NCBI GenBank assembly: GCA_036397835.1
Contig: DASWIG010000300.1
Location: 30,020-94,019, forward strand
DNA length: 64,000 bases
Origin: DASWIG01 sp036397835
GTDB taxonomy: Bacteria; Acidobacteriota; Thermoanaerobaculia; Multivoradales; J023
Reading direction: 5' to 3'
Position numbers and translations under genes: made by a program. A model generated the notes under the pieces. It saw only the letters and a program-made list of their open reading frames with translations, did no database searches and was not told the DNA's origin. Below, piece after piece: positions 17,929 to 29,900 of this stretch; the stretch's first letter is position 1, and every line of letters starts with the position of its first letter.

Positions 17929-20900
17929 CTATCGCGCGGTGAGCCGGGGTGGAGCTTCCGGCCGCGGCGTGCGCTGTCGTGCTTTCAAGCTCTCGAGGTG
18001 GCCGCGCCGCCGCGCCGCGCGGGCCGAGCTCCGATGATCGCCGTCGGCGGCGGCGAGGAGCGCGTGGAGAGACTCCAGCGAAGAGCGCGGATCTCTCACG
18101 ACCGCCTCGAGAAGCTGTTCGAAGAGGAAGATCCAGCGGCGATGGGTCGTCGCCGTGAAGAGGTCGCGGTTGCAGATGCCGTCGAGCACGAGGCGGTCCT
18201 GGCGCTCGAAGAGCGTCCACGACAGGTCCAGGCGGGCTGAGCCGTTGGGATGGGCCATGACCTCCACCTCGAGCTCGCCCGGCCAGGTCCGGGCCTGGGC
18301 GCGCTCGTAGTGGAAGGAGGCCGCGACCAGGGGACAACGGCTCGGATCGCGCTTCAGGTCGAGCTTCTTGACGAGGCGGTGCAGCGGATAGACCTGGTGG
18401 CGGACCGCCGCGACAAGGCGCTTTCGGGTCGATTCGAGGTGATCGGGAAAGCCCCGCTCCTGCCACGAGACTGCGCTGCGCAAGGGCACGAGGTTGAGGC
18501 AATAGCCCACCAGGCTCTTGTGGTCGAAGAGCGGCTGCTCGGCCATGGCGATGCCGACCACCAGGTCGTCCTGGTCCGTCAGGTAGTGGAGCAAGAGCTG
18601 GTAGAGAGCGAGCAGCGAGGCGAAGACCGTGGAGTGGTTCGCGGCGCTCAGCCGGTGGACGTCGCTCGCCGCCACCGCGTCGAGCGTCCGCGCCAGGCGC
18701 GCGCCGTTGAAGGTCTTGACCGGCGGACGCGGACGGTCGATGGGGAGCTCGAACGGCGCCACGCCGCCGCCGAGCTCTTCGAGCCAGTAGGCCTCGGCCG
18801 CCGCCACGGCCTGGCTGCGCGCCGCGCCGCAGCGCTGGGCAGCGTACTCGCGAAACGGCGTGGCCGGCTCGAGACGGGCCGCCGATCCGGTGCTCGCCGC
18901 CCGGTAGAGCTCGGTGAGCTCGCGCAGGATCACGAGGGTCGACCAGCCGTCGGTCACCAGGTGGTGCAGGGTGAGCGCCAGCCGGTGCTCCTCGCCGTTC
19001 ACCCGGGCCAACCAGGCGCGCAGCAACGGACCCTCGGTGAGCGAGAACGGGGTCTGGTTGGCCCGCGACGTCCACTCCTCGAGGAGCTCTTCGCGCCGTT
19101 CGCCAGGCAGCGCGGAGACGTCGGCCACCGGCAGCACGAGGGGCATCGCCGGATGGACACGCTGGTGATCGCCGTGCCGGCTGAAGGTGGTGCGCAGGGC
19201 CTCGTGGCGCTCCACGAGCTGGCGTAGAGCACATTCCAGCTCCGCCACGTGCAGCTTGCCGCGGAACCGGAACAGCAACGTTTCGTTGAACGAGGTGCTG
19301 ACCTTCTCTCCCAACTGCGCGAGGGACCAGAGCTCGAGCTGTGAATCCGTCAAGGGAAAATCGATGGCCGCGGCCGCCTCGCCGGCGAGCAGGAATCCGC
19401 CTTCCCGCATCTCGGCGACGCTGCGCTGCACCGTCGCGACCAGGAAGTCGACGTCCGCGTCGCTGTGGGCGGTCGAGAGGAAGCACGTGTGTCCCTCCCA
19501 CGTGAAGACGCCCTTTTCGAGCAGGTGATAGAAGAACAGATCGGCGTATTCGCGGTCGCGGTGGAAATCGAAGAAGAAGAGGGAACCGAAGTGGTCGACC
19601 CGCATCGGCACTCGCTGCGCTTCGAAGTAAGCGTTGAGACGGCGAGCCAGCGCGGCGGTGCGGCGGTTCAGCCGGTCGTGGAGCGGCGGCCCCTCCTCCT
19701 TCATCCGCAACAGCACGGCGCGAGCCGCCGCCATGGTGAGGGGGTGCTTGCAGAAAGTGCCGGCGAAGAAAGTCTTGTCGACGCTCGGACGCGAGTCGTC
19801 GCCGAAGCTCCAGGACCCGCCATCGATAGCGTCCATGAAAGCGGCCTTGCCGGCCACCACGCCGATCGGCAGGCCGCCGCCCACGACCTTGCCATAGGTC
19901 ACGAGGTCCGCGGCGATCCCGAACCAGGCCTGGGCGCCGCCGGGATGGATGCGGAAGCCGGTGATCACCTCGTCGAAGACGAGCGCCGTCCCCGCCGCGC
20001 GGGTGATCTGGCGAAGCTGGTGGAGAAAGGCCTTCGGCTGCAACCCCGGCCGCCGGCTCTGCACCGGCTCGACCAGCACCGCGGCGAGCTCGGGCGCCGC
20101 GGCCCGCAGGGTCTCGAGCGTCGAGGGCTCCCCGTAGTCGAGCACCAGGACGTCGGCCACCGCCCCGGCGGTCGTTCCCGCCGCCAAGGGCAGGGCGGGC
20201 CCGCCGTGGCGCCCGACGCCGCGGGCCAGGGTGCCGTCGAAGGAGCCGTGATAGGAGCCGGCGAAGAGGGCGATCTTCCGGCGCCCGGTCACCGCCCGGG
20301 CCAGGCGCACCGCGGTCATCACGGCTTCGGTGCCGGAGTTCGCGAAAATGGCCCGTTCCACCCCCGTCAGCTCACGGATCAGCTCTGCGACCTCGCCGGC
20401 CAGCTCCGATTGCGGGCCGAGCTGCAGGCCTTTCGCGAGCTGCGCCTCGAGGGCCCGGCGGACGAACGGCGGGTTGTGGCCGAAGAAGTGGACGCCGAAG
20501 CCCATGGCCACGTCGAGATAGTCGTTGCCGTCGACGTCCCAGAGACGGGCTCCCGCGGAACGCTCGCCGACGATGGGATAGACCATCTCCTTCCATGGCA
20601 GGCGGAAGCCCACGGAGGTCCGATTGTCGGCCAGCACCGGCCGGAAGGCCTGGGTCCGTTTCTTCGACTCCGTCGTGCGCCTGTTGTGGCGCTCGATCAA
20701 GGCTTCGAGATGGCGCCGCTGCCGCGGCTCGAGCCGCTCGCGGGTCTCTCCCGCGGGGGGACGCGCGAGGAACGGATGGACGCGCGGCTCCGACGCCGCG
20801 GCCCGGGGCGCGAAAGCCGCCTCGAGGCGAGCCGGCAGGTTGCTTTCCTTCCCTGCCGCGCGCAGCAGCTCGAGCTGGCGGGTCATGACGTCCAGTTGCT

Positions 20901-23900
20901 CCCCGAGGGTCTTTCCCAGGACCGCCCAGGCGTCCTCGCCGGCGGGGCCCGGCTCGGCGGCGGCCGGCCTGTCGGGCTCCGGCGGCTCCGGCGGCAGCTC
21001 ACGTTCCAGCCGCGCCGCTACGGCGTCGAGCGTGGCGACCTCCTCGAGCAACTGGGCCAGCGACAGCTTGACGCCGAAGCGCTTCTCGATCTCCTGGCTG
21101 AACTGGATGAGCAGCAGGGAGTCCACCCCGAGCTCGAGAAACGTCGCCCGGGTATCGACATCGGCGGCGTCGAGGCCCGTCAACTCGCCGGCCAGGGCGA
21201 GCAGCCGCGTCCTCACCGGCGCTCGGCGGGGCGCGCTCGCGGGGAGCCGATCCGCCACGCGGTCCTCGACGGGCGGGCGTGGACGGGCGGCGGCGCCCGG
21301 GGCGTCGATCCAGCACCGCCGGCGCTGGAACGGGTAGGTCGGGAGGGGCACGCGCCGCCGGCGTTCGTGGGCGTAGAAGCCGGACCAGTCCGGCTCGAGG
21401 CCCGCCAGCCACAGCCGCCCCAGGGCCTCGAGCATGGCGGCGGCTCCACCGTCGCGGCATGCGGCGAGGGACGCGATCGCCATCTGCTCGCCGCCGTGGC
21501 TCCGGCGTGGCGCGGCGAGGGCCGTCAGATCGCGTCCGGGACCCACCTCGAGCAGCACTCTCTGCGGATCCCGCAGCAGCTCGTCGACGCCACCGGCGAA
21601 GCGCACGGTGTGGCGCAGATGACGCAGCCAGTATTCCGGATCTGTGGCCTCGTCGTCGCGGATCCAGGTGCCGGTGACGTTGGAGAGGAAGGGGATCCGC
21701 GGCGGCCGCAGCTCGACGCGCCGCAGCTCGGCGGCGAAGGGCTCGAGCACGGGGTCCATCATCGGCGAGTGGAAGGCGTGGGAAGCTCGAAGCCGGCGGA
21801 ATGCCACCTTCTCCTGCGCCAGTCGGCGCTCAAGCTCCTCCAGCGCCGCGGCGGTGCCGGACACGACGCAGCGCTCCGGGCCGTTGACGGCGGCGAGCGC
21901 GAGCTCACGACCGAGCCACGGCCGCAGCCGGTCTTCGGCCAGGGAAACCGCCAGCATGGCGCCCTCGGGGCAGCTCTGCATCAGCCGCCCGCGGAGGCCG
22001 ACCAGGGTCAGCGCATCCTCGAGGTCGAAGACCCCGGCCAGACAGGCGGCCACGTATTCTCCGAGGCTGTGGCCGAGCATCGCCTGCGGCTCCAGCCCCC
22101 ATTGCCGCCACTGCCGGGTCAGGGCGTACTCGACGGCGAAGAGAGCGGGTTGGGCGGTGTCCGTCCGGTCCAGGCGCTGCGCCGCCGCCTCGGCCTGCTC
22201 CGGCGCCGGGTACAGGATCTCCGTGAGAGCGAGGTCCAGGCGGCGCCGGAGGATCTCCGCGCAGCGGTCTACGGCGTCGCGGAAGGTCGGCTCCTGCTCG
22301 TAGAGCGTTCGTCCCATGTCGACGTGCTGCGCGCCCTGGCCCGGGAACAGGAACGCCAGCGGCCGTTTCACGGCAGGCTGACGGCGGCTGATCAACCGTT
22401 GCGAGTCGGCCGTCCCGAGGGCTGCTATGGCGTCGCCGGCGTCCCGGCAGATGAGCAGGCGCCGGTGCTCGAACGCCTCGCGGCCGACCTGCAGGGTATG
22501 GGCCACGTTTGCCAGATCGACTTCGGGGTGCGCTTCCAGGAACGTGGCCAGCCGCGACGTCGCATCCTCGAGCGCCGCCGGCGTGCGGGCGGAGAGGAGC
22601 AGCAGTTGATGGTTCCGGGAAGGGCTGCCGGGCTCGGCCGCGGGAGCCTCTTCCAGGACGACGTGCGAGTTCGTCCCGCCGATGCCGAAGGAGCTCACGC
22701 CGGCGCGCCGGGGCGTGCCGTTGGCGGGCCAGTCGCGCAGCCGCGTGTTGACGTAGAAGGGGCTGGCGTCGAAGTCGATGCGCGGATTGGGCCTTGCGAA
22801 GTGCAGGCTCGGCGGAATCTGCTGGTGCTCGAGGGCCAGCGTGGTCTTGACCAGTCCGGCGAGGCCGGCGGCGGTGTCCAGGTGCCCGATGTTCGACTTG
22901 ACCGAGCCGATGGCACAAAAGCCCTTCTCGTCGGTCCACGCCCTGAAGGCTTCCGTGAGCGCCGCGACCTCGATCGGATCGCCGACCGCGGTGCCGGTAC
23001 CGTGGGCCTCGACGTAGGTGATGGATGCCGGATCGACTTCCGCCAACGCCACGGCCTCGGCGATGACCCGCGCCTGGCCTGCCTGGCTCGGCGCGGTGAA
23101 ACCCGCCTTGAGCGCCCCGTCGTTGTTGAGCGCCGAGCTGCGGATCACCGCCCGGACGTGGTCGCCGGCCGCCCGGGCTTCGTCGAGGCGCTTGAGCACG
23201 ACGACTGCCACGCCCGAGCCGGGGACCGTGCCCCGAGCTTCGGCGTCGAAGGCACGGCAGTGCCCGTCCGGGGAGAGGATGCCTCCCTCCCGGTAGACGT
23301 AGCCCGACTTGACCGGCAGCTTCACCGACACGCCGCCCGCCAGGGCCAGGTCGCACTCCCCGTTGAGCAGGCTCTGGCAGGCCAGATGCACCGCGACGAG
23401 CGAGGTCGAGCAGGCGGTCTGGACCGTGAGGCACGGTCCCTTGAGATCGAGCTTGTAGGCGGTATGGGTCGCCAGGAAGTCCTTGTCGTTGAGGATCGTG
23501 ACCTGGAGCTCGTCGAGCGCGGCGAGCTGATCGGCCGCGGCGACCAGGTTGTTGAGGAAGTAGGTGTTGAGGCCCACGCCGGCGAACAAGCTCACCGATC
23601 CGCGGCGGGCCGCAGCGCCGTAGCCGGCGTCCTCCAGCGCTTCCCAGGCGCATTCCATGAACAGCCGTTGCTGCGGGTCCATGACGGCGGCCAGCCGAGG
23701 CGTCAGGTCGAAGAGCTCGGCGTCGAAGAGCTCGACGCCGTCGAGCGCGCCGCGCGCCTTGACGTAGTCGGGACTGGCGCGCAGATCGGGCGAGACGGCC
23801 GCCACCTCCAGCTCCTGGTCGGAGAAGAAGGAGATCGTCTCGCGGCCTTCCCGGACGTTGCGCCAGAATTCCGCGACGTCGCGGGCGCCCGGGAAACGGC

Positions 23901-23958
23901 CGGCGAGGCCGACGATCGCGATCGAGCTCGAGTCGCTGGACGATTCTGGTGAAGTCAT
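17929..23958 (-). CDS. Hybrid PKS-NRPS: KS-AT-ACP-aminotransferase-C
   Basis: A 2,009-residue protein. The ketosynthase (~12-440) has TACSTS (Cys ~183), VEAHGTGT and KSNIGHLD. The acyltransferase (~530-840) has GHSLGEY (Ser ~630) and HAFH (~728), typical of malonyl-CoA selection. An ACP with LGVDSL (Ser ~946) is followed by a PLP-dependent class III aminotransferase (~1090-1500; DEVITGF, Lys ~1356 in TYGK), a condensation domain with HHLVTDG (~1665) and a basic tail. No KR, DH or ER is present, so the beta-keto made by KS-AT should go straight to the aminotransferase, as in the beta-amino-acid PKS logic of MycA and McyE. Placed after a Gly-type module, it would convert the Gly carbonyl carbon to a CH-NH2. 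The ATG overlaps the previous stop (ATGA), with AAAGGTGA upstream. Confidence 0.92.
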   Translation of the reverse strand: MTSPESSSDSSSIAIVGLAGRFPGARDVAEFWRNVREGRETISFFSDQELEVAAVSPDLRASPDYVKARGALDGVELFDAELFDLTPRLAAVMDPQQRLFMECAWEALEDAGYGAAARRGSVSLFAGVGLNTYFLNNLVAAADQLAALDELQVTILNDKDFLATHTAYKLDLKGPCLTVQTACSTSLVAVHLACQSLLNGECDLALAGGVSVKLPVKSGYVYREGGILSPDGHCRAFDAEARGTVPGSGVAVVVLKRLDEARAAGDHVRAVIRSSALNNDGALKAGFTAPSQAGQARVIAEAVALAEVDPASITYVEAHGTGTAVGDPIEVAALTEAFRAWTDEKGFCAIGSVKSNIGHLDTAAGLAGLVKTTLALEHQQIPPSLHFARPNPRIDFDASPFYVNTRLRDWPANGTPRRAGVSSFGIGGTNSHVVLEEAPAAEPGSPSRNHQLLLLSARTPAALEDATSRLATFLEAHPEVDLANVAHTLQVGREAFEHRRLLICRDAGDAIAALGTADSQRLISRRQPAVKRPLAFLFPGQGAQHVDMGRTLYEQEPTFRDAVDRCAEILRRRLDLALTEILYPAPEQAEAAAQRLDRTDTAQPALFAVEYALTRQWRQWGLEPQAMLGHSLGEYVAACLAGVFDLEDALTLVGLRGRLMQSCPEGAMLAVSLAEDRLRPWLGRELALAAVNGPERCVVSGTAAALEELERRLAQEKVAFRRLRASHAFHSPMMDPVLEPFAAELRRVELRPPRIPFLSNVTGTWIRDDEATDPEYWLRHLRHTVRFAGGVDELLRDPQRVLLEVGPGRDLTALAAPRRSHGGEQMAIASLAACRDGGAAAMLEALGRLWLAGLEPDWSGFYAHERRRRVPLPTYPFQRRRCWIDAPGAAARPRPPVEDRVADRLPASAPRRAPVRTRLLALAGELTGLDAADVDTRATFLELGVDSLLLIQFSQEIEKRFGVKLSLAQLLEEVATLDAVAARLERELPPEPPEPDRPAAAEPGPAGEDAWAVLGKTLGEQLDVMTRQLELLRAAGKESNLPARLEAAFAPRAAASEPRVHPFLARPPAGETRERLEPRQRRHLEALIERHNRRTTESKKRTQAFRPVLADNRTSVGFRLPWKEMVYPIVGERSAGARLWDVDGNDYLDVAMGFGVHFFGHNPPFVRRALEAQLAKGLQLGPQSELAGEVAELIRELTGVERAIFANSGTEAVMTAVRLARAVTGRRKIALFAGSYHGSFDGTLARGVGRHGGPALPLAAGTTAGAVADVLVLDYGEPSTLETLRAAAPELAAVLVEPVQSRRPGLQPKAFLHQLRQITRAAGTALVFDEVITGFRIHPGGAQAWFGIAADLVTYGKVVGGGLPIGVVAGKAAFMDAIDGGSWSFGDDSRPSVDKTFFAGTFCKHPLTMAAARAVLLRMKEEGPPLHDRLNRRTAALARRLNAYFEAQRVPMRVDHFGSLFFFDFHRDREYADLFFYHLLEKGVFTWEGHTCFLSTAHSDADVDFLVATVQRSVAEMREGGFLLAGEAAAAIDFPLTDSQLELWSLAQLGEKVSTSFNETLLFRFRGKLHVAELECALRQLVERHEALRTTFSRHGDHQRVHPAMPLVLPVADVSALPGERREELLEEWTSRANQTPFSLTEGPLLRAWLARVNGEEHRLALTLHHLVTDGWSTLVILRELTELYRAASTGSAARLEPATPFREYAAQRCGAARSQAVAAAEAYWLEELGGGVAPFELPIDRPRPPVKTFNGARLARTLDAVAASDVHRLSAANHSTVFASLLALYQLLLHYLTDQDDLVVGIAMAEQPLFDHKSLVGYCLNLVPLRSAVSWQERGFPDHLESTRKRLVAAVRHQVYPLHRLVKKLDLKRDPSRCPLVAASFHYERAQARTWPGELEVEVMAHPNGSARLDLSWTLFERQDRLVLDGICNRDLFTATTHRRWIFLFEQLLEAVVRDPRSSLESLHALLAAADGDHRSSARAARRRGHLESLKARQRTPRPEAPPRLTAR

Positions 23959-26900
23959 GCCGTCACCTTTGCTCTTGTTGGCGCGTTCAAGCGTTGCTGC
24001 CGCGCGCGCGTATGACGACCGCCGGCCGCCTGGCGGGCCAAGGCCCGCGCTCGGCCCTCGCCGGCGGCGATCGGCCTGGTCTCGGGACCGTCGAGGTGGC
24101 CGGCCAGCAGGTCGATGGTCGGATACCGGAAGAGCTCGATCACCGGTATCTCGCGATCGAGGGCGTGCCCGAGACGGCGTTGCACCTCGATCATCAGCAG
24201 CGAGTGGCCTCCGGCGTCGAAGAAGTTGTCGTGGATGCCGACCCGGTCGAGCGCGAGGACCTCGCGCCAGATGCCGGCGATGAGCTCCTGAACGGCGTTG
24301 CGCGGCGGCACGTAGGCGGCCCCGAGAGTCGGACGCAGCGAGGTCGGCTCGGGCAGGCCGCGGCGGTCGATCTTGCCGTTCGGAGTCAACGGCAGGGCTG
24401 CGAGCTCGACGAACGCCGAGGGCACCATGGGGTCGGGCAGCGACTTCCTGAGGAAATCGCGCAGCTCGCCGACGTTGGCAGCGGCCTCGCCGGCGGGCAC
24501 CCAATAGGCCACCAACCGATCGTCGTCGAGCTGGCCGCGGGCGGCGACCACGACGGTCTCGGCGACGGCGGGATGCGCGGCCAGCGCCGTTTCGATCTCG
24601 CCCAGCTCGATGCGGTGGCCCCGGACCTTGACCTGGTGGTCGGCGCGGCCGAGGAACTCGAGGCGGCCGTCGGGCCGGTAGCGCGCCAGGTCGCCGGTCC
24701 GGTAGAGCCGTGCCCCCGGTTCAGCGGCGAAGGGATCGGGGACGAAGCGTTCGGCGCTCAGGGCCGAGCGGGCGTGGTAGCCGCGCGCCAGCCCCTGGCC
24801 GCCGATCATCAGCTCGCCTGTGGCGCCGGCAGCGGCCGGCCGCAGCCGCCGGTCCGCGAGACGGACATCGGTGTTGGCGATCGGGCGGCCGATCGAGAGC
24901 GGCCCGGCGCCTGACCGCACGCGGTGGAGCGTCGACCACACCGTGGTCTCGGTGGGCCCGTAGAGGTTCCACAGCGACGCTCCGCGAGCGAGCAGCTCAT
25001 CCGCCAGGTCGCGCGGGAGGGCCTCGCCGCCGGAGAGCATCCTCAACGGCCGGCGTCCGGGCCAGCCCGAGCGCACCAGCAGCCGCCAGGTGGCCGGCGT
25101 CGCTTGCAGGAGGCGGATCTCGCGCCGTTTCAGCTCGCGGGCCAGACGCACGCCGTCGGCGGCGAGCTCGCGGCCTGCTACGACGACGGTGGCGCCTGCC
25201 AGGAGCGGCAGGAAAAGCTCGAGGCCGGCGATGTCGAAGGCCAGGGAGGTGACCGCCAGCAGCCGCTCGCCGGCGGCGATGCCGGGCCTCCGGCGCATGG
25301 ATTCGAGGAAGTTGACGAGCGTGCGATGGGAGATCTGCACCCCTTTGGGGCGGCCGGTGGAGCCGGAGGTGTAGATCACGTAGGCGAGCCGGTCGGGCGC
25401 CGTCGCGACCTGGAGTGCTTCGTCCTCCGGCTCGGCCGGAGCCGGAGCGAGCCGATCCAGCGCCAGCGTCTGCCAGTCGCTCGCGGGCAGCAGCTCGGAC
25501 CAGGCACTTTCGGAGAGGAGCACCTGGATCCCGGCGTCCCTGACGGTGAGGAGGAGTCGCTCGCGCGGATAGGTGGGATCGAGCGGAACGTAGGCTCCGC
25601 CCGCCTTCAGGATGCCGAGGAGGGCGACGACCATCTCCTGCGAGCGCCGGACGCAGAGCCCGACCCGGGCCTCGCGCCCAACGCCCCGCGCCCGCAGGAG
25701 ACGGGCGAGGAGGTCCGACCGGCGGTCGAGTTCCCGATAGCTGAGACAGGCGTCGCCGGCCGCCACCGCCACGGCGTCGGGAGTCGCCGCCGCCTGGCGG
25801 GAGACGAGCTCGTGGAGACAAGCTGCGGTGAAGGGGGCGCGGCTGTCGTTCCATTCCCGCAGTTGGTGCCGCTCACCGGCACCGAGCCAGACCAGCTCGG
25901 AAAGCCGTTTCTCCGGGGCCTCGACGATCGCCCGCAGCAGGGTGCGGTAGTGGCGCAGCAGGCGCTCGGCCGTCGTGCCCGCGAAGAGGTCGGTGTTGTA
26001 CTCGAGCGTGGCGACGAGATCGTCGTCGGCCTCGTCGACCAGCAGGGTCCAGTCGAACTGAGCCGCTTGCCGCGGCACGGACAGCGGCCGCACCGTGAGA
26101 TCGCTGAGCTCGATCGCCGCCCGCGGCACGTTCTGCAGGATGAACATCACCTGGAAGAGCGGCGACTGACTGAGATCGCGGTGCGGGTCGAGCTCCTCGA
26201 CCAGCTTCTCGAATGGAAGGTCCTGGTGGGCGTACGCGTCGAGGGTCGTCCGCCGCACCCGCTCCAGCAGCTCGGCGAAGCTCGGGTCTCCCGCCAGATC
26301 GGTGCGCAGCACCAGCGTGTTGACGAAGAAGCCGATCAGCCCTTCGATCTCGGTCCGCGTCCGCTGCGCCACGGGTGAGCCGACCGCCACGTCGCGCTGG
26401 CCGGTGACGCCCGCGAGCAGCGTCTGGAAGGCGCCCAACAAGGTCATGTAGAGCGTCGCGCCGTGGCGCCGGCCGAGCGCGCGAAGGCGCTCGGCGAGGT
26501 TCTTGCCGAGCACGGCGGTGCGGCGCGCGCCGCGCCAGGTCTGCACCGCGGGGCGATGGCGATCGGTGGGGAGCTCCTGAGGCGCGAGACCGGCGAGCTG
26601 CCCTCGCCAATAGGCCAGCTGGCGCTCCAGGGCCTCGCCCCGCAGCCAGCTCCGCTGCCAGTGTGCGAAATCGGCGTACTGGACCGCCGGCGCGGCCAGG
26701 GGTGAAGGAGCGCCCGCGGCAAACGCTTCATAGAGCGCCGCCAGCTCCCGGATGAGCACGCCCATCGACCACCCGTCGCCCACGATGTGATGGAGAGTCA
26801 GCACCAGCACGTGCTCGCCGGTGGCGAGGCGCAGGAGCAGTGCGCGCAGCAGCGGACCGTGGGCCAGCGAGAAGGGAAGGCGGGCCGCCGCCGCCATCCG

Positions 26901-29900
26901 GCGCTCGAGCTCCTGGCGCCGGCGGCCGCCGTCGACCCGGCTCAGATCGATCTCCGGCAAGGCCACGTCGCCGGCGGCGGCGATCACCTGCACCGGCTTC
27001 CCGTCGCGGTAATCGAAGGTCGTGCGCAGCGCCTCGTGGCGGCGCACGATCTCGCTCAGGCTCCTTGCCAGGACCCCGGGACGCAGCCGGCCGTCGAGCC
27101 GCACCGCGCCGGCCAGGTTGTGAACGGCGCCGCCGGGCTGCAGGCGGTCGAGGAACCAGAGGCGTTGTTGGGCGAAGGAGAGCGGCAGCGGGTGCTCGCG
27201 GCGGATCCTCGTCAGGGGCGGCGCGACGCGAGAGTCCTCGCCTGCCGCCGCCACCGTGCGGCAGAGGGCCGTCAGGGCCGGCGACTCGAAGAAGCTGCGC
27301 AACGGGATCTCGACGCCGAAGACGTCGCGGATCCGCGAGCACGCCTGAGTGGCCAGGAGGGAATGGCCCCCGAGGGCGAAGAAGTCGTCGTGGACCCCGA
27401 CGCGGTCGACGCCGAGCACGTCCTGCCAGATTCCCGCCATGAGCTCTTCCTCCGGGCCGCGCGGCGCCACGTAGGAGCCGGCGTCCGCCGGACCTTCAGG
27501 CTCGGGCAGAGCACCGCGGTCGACCTTGCCGTTGGCGGTCAAGGGCAGCGACGGGAGCACGGTGAACGTCGCCGGCACCATGTGAGCGGGCAGGCGTTCG
27601 CGCAGCCAGCACCGAAGATCGCCGGAGTCCGCACGCGGCTCGCCGGCGAGGACCACGTAGGCCGCGAGACAGGCCTCGCCGCCCTCCTCGCGGTGCCGCA
27701 CGGCCGCCCACAGCACGGCGGGATGGCCGCCCAGGACGGTCTCGATCTCTCCCAGCTCGACGCGGAAACCCCGGATCTGGATCTGGGCGTCGGCGCGTCC
27801 GGCGTAGTCGACGCCGCCGTCGGGCCGGAATCGTCCCAGGTCGCCGGTCCGGTACAGCCGATCCGCCGCCTCCTCGCGATAGGGATTGACGATGAACCGC
27901 TCCCGCGTCAGCCCTTCGTCGGCGAGATAACCACGGGCGAGGTAGGGCGAGCGCACGCAGATCTCTCCCAGCTCGCCGACGCCAGCGCGCCGGCCGCGGC
28001 GGCCGAGCACGAGGAGGTGGACGCCGTCGATGCCGTGACCCAAGGGCACGGCGTCGGGTACGGCGCCTGGCGCTATGACGTGACAGCCCATGGCCTGCGG
28101 CGTCTCGGTCGTGCCGTAGAAGTTGACGCAGCGGGCCGTCGGTGCGAGCGCGCGGATCTCGCCGAGGGTCGAGCGGGTCAGGGTCTCGCCGCCGAAGCAG
28201 ACGAGCCGCAGGGCGGCGAGCCGCGCGGCGGGCGTCTCGCGGGGGACCAGCAGACGGCCGAGGCTCGGCGTCAGGTGCGCGACGGTGATCCGCCGCTCCT
28301 GCATCCAACGATGGAGCCGGCCCGGGATCCCCAGGGCGTCCGGATCCGGTACGTGGAGCGTGGCTCCGAGCCACAGCGGGGTCAACAGGTCGCGGAGGAG
28401 CGGGTCGTGGGCCAGTCCTGAGAGCAGGCCAAAACGATCGCCGGCGTCGAGATCGAAGCTCGCCGTGTGCCATTCGAGGAAGTGCGACAGCGGCCGGTGG
28501 GTGCCCAGCACCCCTTTGGGCTCCCCGGTGGTGCCGGAGGTGAAGGTCACGTAGGCGAGATCGTCCGCGGCGACGGCGGGTGTGGCCGACGATGCCGCGT
28601 TGCCTGCTGAATCTCCGCTCAGCGTCCAACGGCGCTCGGCGGCCACCAGCTCGGCCACCGCGCGCTCGACATCGGCCGGAGCCTCGGGGGCTTCGGGCAG
28701 CCGCAGCCAGGCCGCGGGCCGCAACGCCCGCAAGCGGTCGGCGAGCCGCCGCGCGGGCTCCGCGGGATCGAGCAGGGCGAAAGCCGCCCCCGACTTCCAC
28801 ACCCCGAGCACCGCCACGGCCAGCGACGCGCTGCGCTGGCCGAGCACGGCCACGACCTCCTGGCGACCGACGCCTCGGCGGCAGAGCTCCGCCGCCAGGC
28901 GGTCGCTCGCGGCGTCGAGGGCGCCGTAGCTCCAGGTGCGCCGGCGATCGGCCACGGCGATGCGCTCCGGGTGCTGGCGCGCCTGCTCGGCGAATCGCTC
29001 GTGGACGGCTCCCGCCCACTCACAGGGGAGCGCCCGGCAAGGGTCCGGGAGCACGATCCGCGCCGCGTGGCTGACCAGCGACAGGTCGTGCAGTCGGACT
29101 TCGGGATCGGCGGCGACCTGGCGCAGAAGCTGCTCGAGCTGCCGCGCCATCTCGCTCAGCCGCGCCGGCGACCAAAGGGCGGCGTCGCCGAGCCAGCGCA
29201 GCTCGATGTCCTCGGCGCTCTCCCGAGCGTAGAGCGTGAGATCGAATTTCGCGCCGACGTCGGGGGGCCGCAGGAGCTCCACCGCGAGGCGGCCCGCTCC
29301 GGCCTCTTCGCGGGGAAAGCTCAGCAAGTTGAAGAACACGCGGAAGAGCGGCGGCGCGGCGGCGTGCCGTTGCGGCTGCAGCTCGGCGAGGAGCTTCTCG
29401 AATGGGATCTCGCGGTGGGCGAAGGCCCCCAGCGCCACCTCTCTCACGCGGCCCAGGAGGTCGCGAAAGCTCGGGTCGCCCCCCAGGTCGGTGCGCAACG
29501 CCAGCGTGTTGAGGAAACAGCCCACGAGCCCCTCGATCTCGGGACGGCCGCGCTCGGCCATCGGTGTGCCCACCAGCAAGTCGTCCTGACCGCTGAGGCG
29601 ATGGAGGAGCGCCTTCAGGGCCGCCAAGAGGACCATGAACAGCGTCGTCCCCTGCTCGCGTGCCAGCTCAGAAACGGCCCGGGCAAGATCGGGCGTGAGA
29701 CGAAACGGGTGCTCGACGGCGCCGCCGTGGGTGGCGCAGCGCCGGCCGTCGGTGGGCAGGTCGAGGTCCGGGAGGTTGCCGCCGAGCCGCCGGCGCCAAT
29801 AGGCGAGGTGGTTCTCCAACGACTCGCCCCGCAGGCGCTCGCGCTGCCAGACGGCGAAGTCGGCGTATTGCACCGGCAGCTCCGACAGTGGGGAGGCAGC

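Noticed and set aside
23958..24504. Upstream extension of the PKS hybrid frame
   Set aside because: The residues before ATG 23958 are a shadow of the preceding A-T domains. The ATGA overlap and AAAGGTGA site support the ATG.
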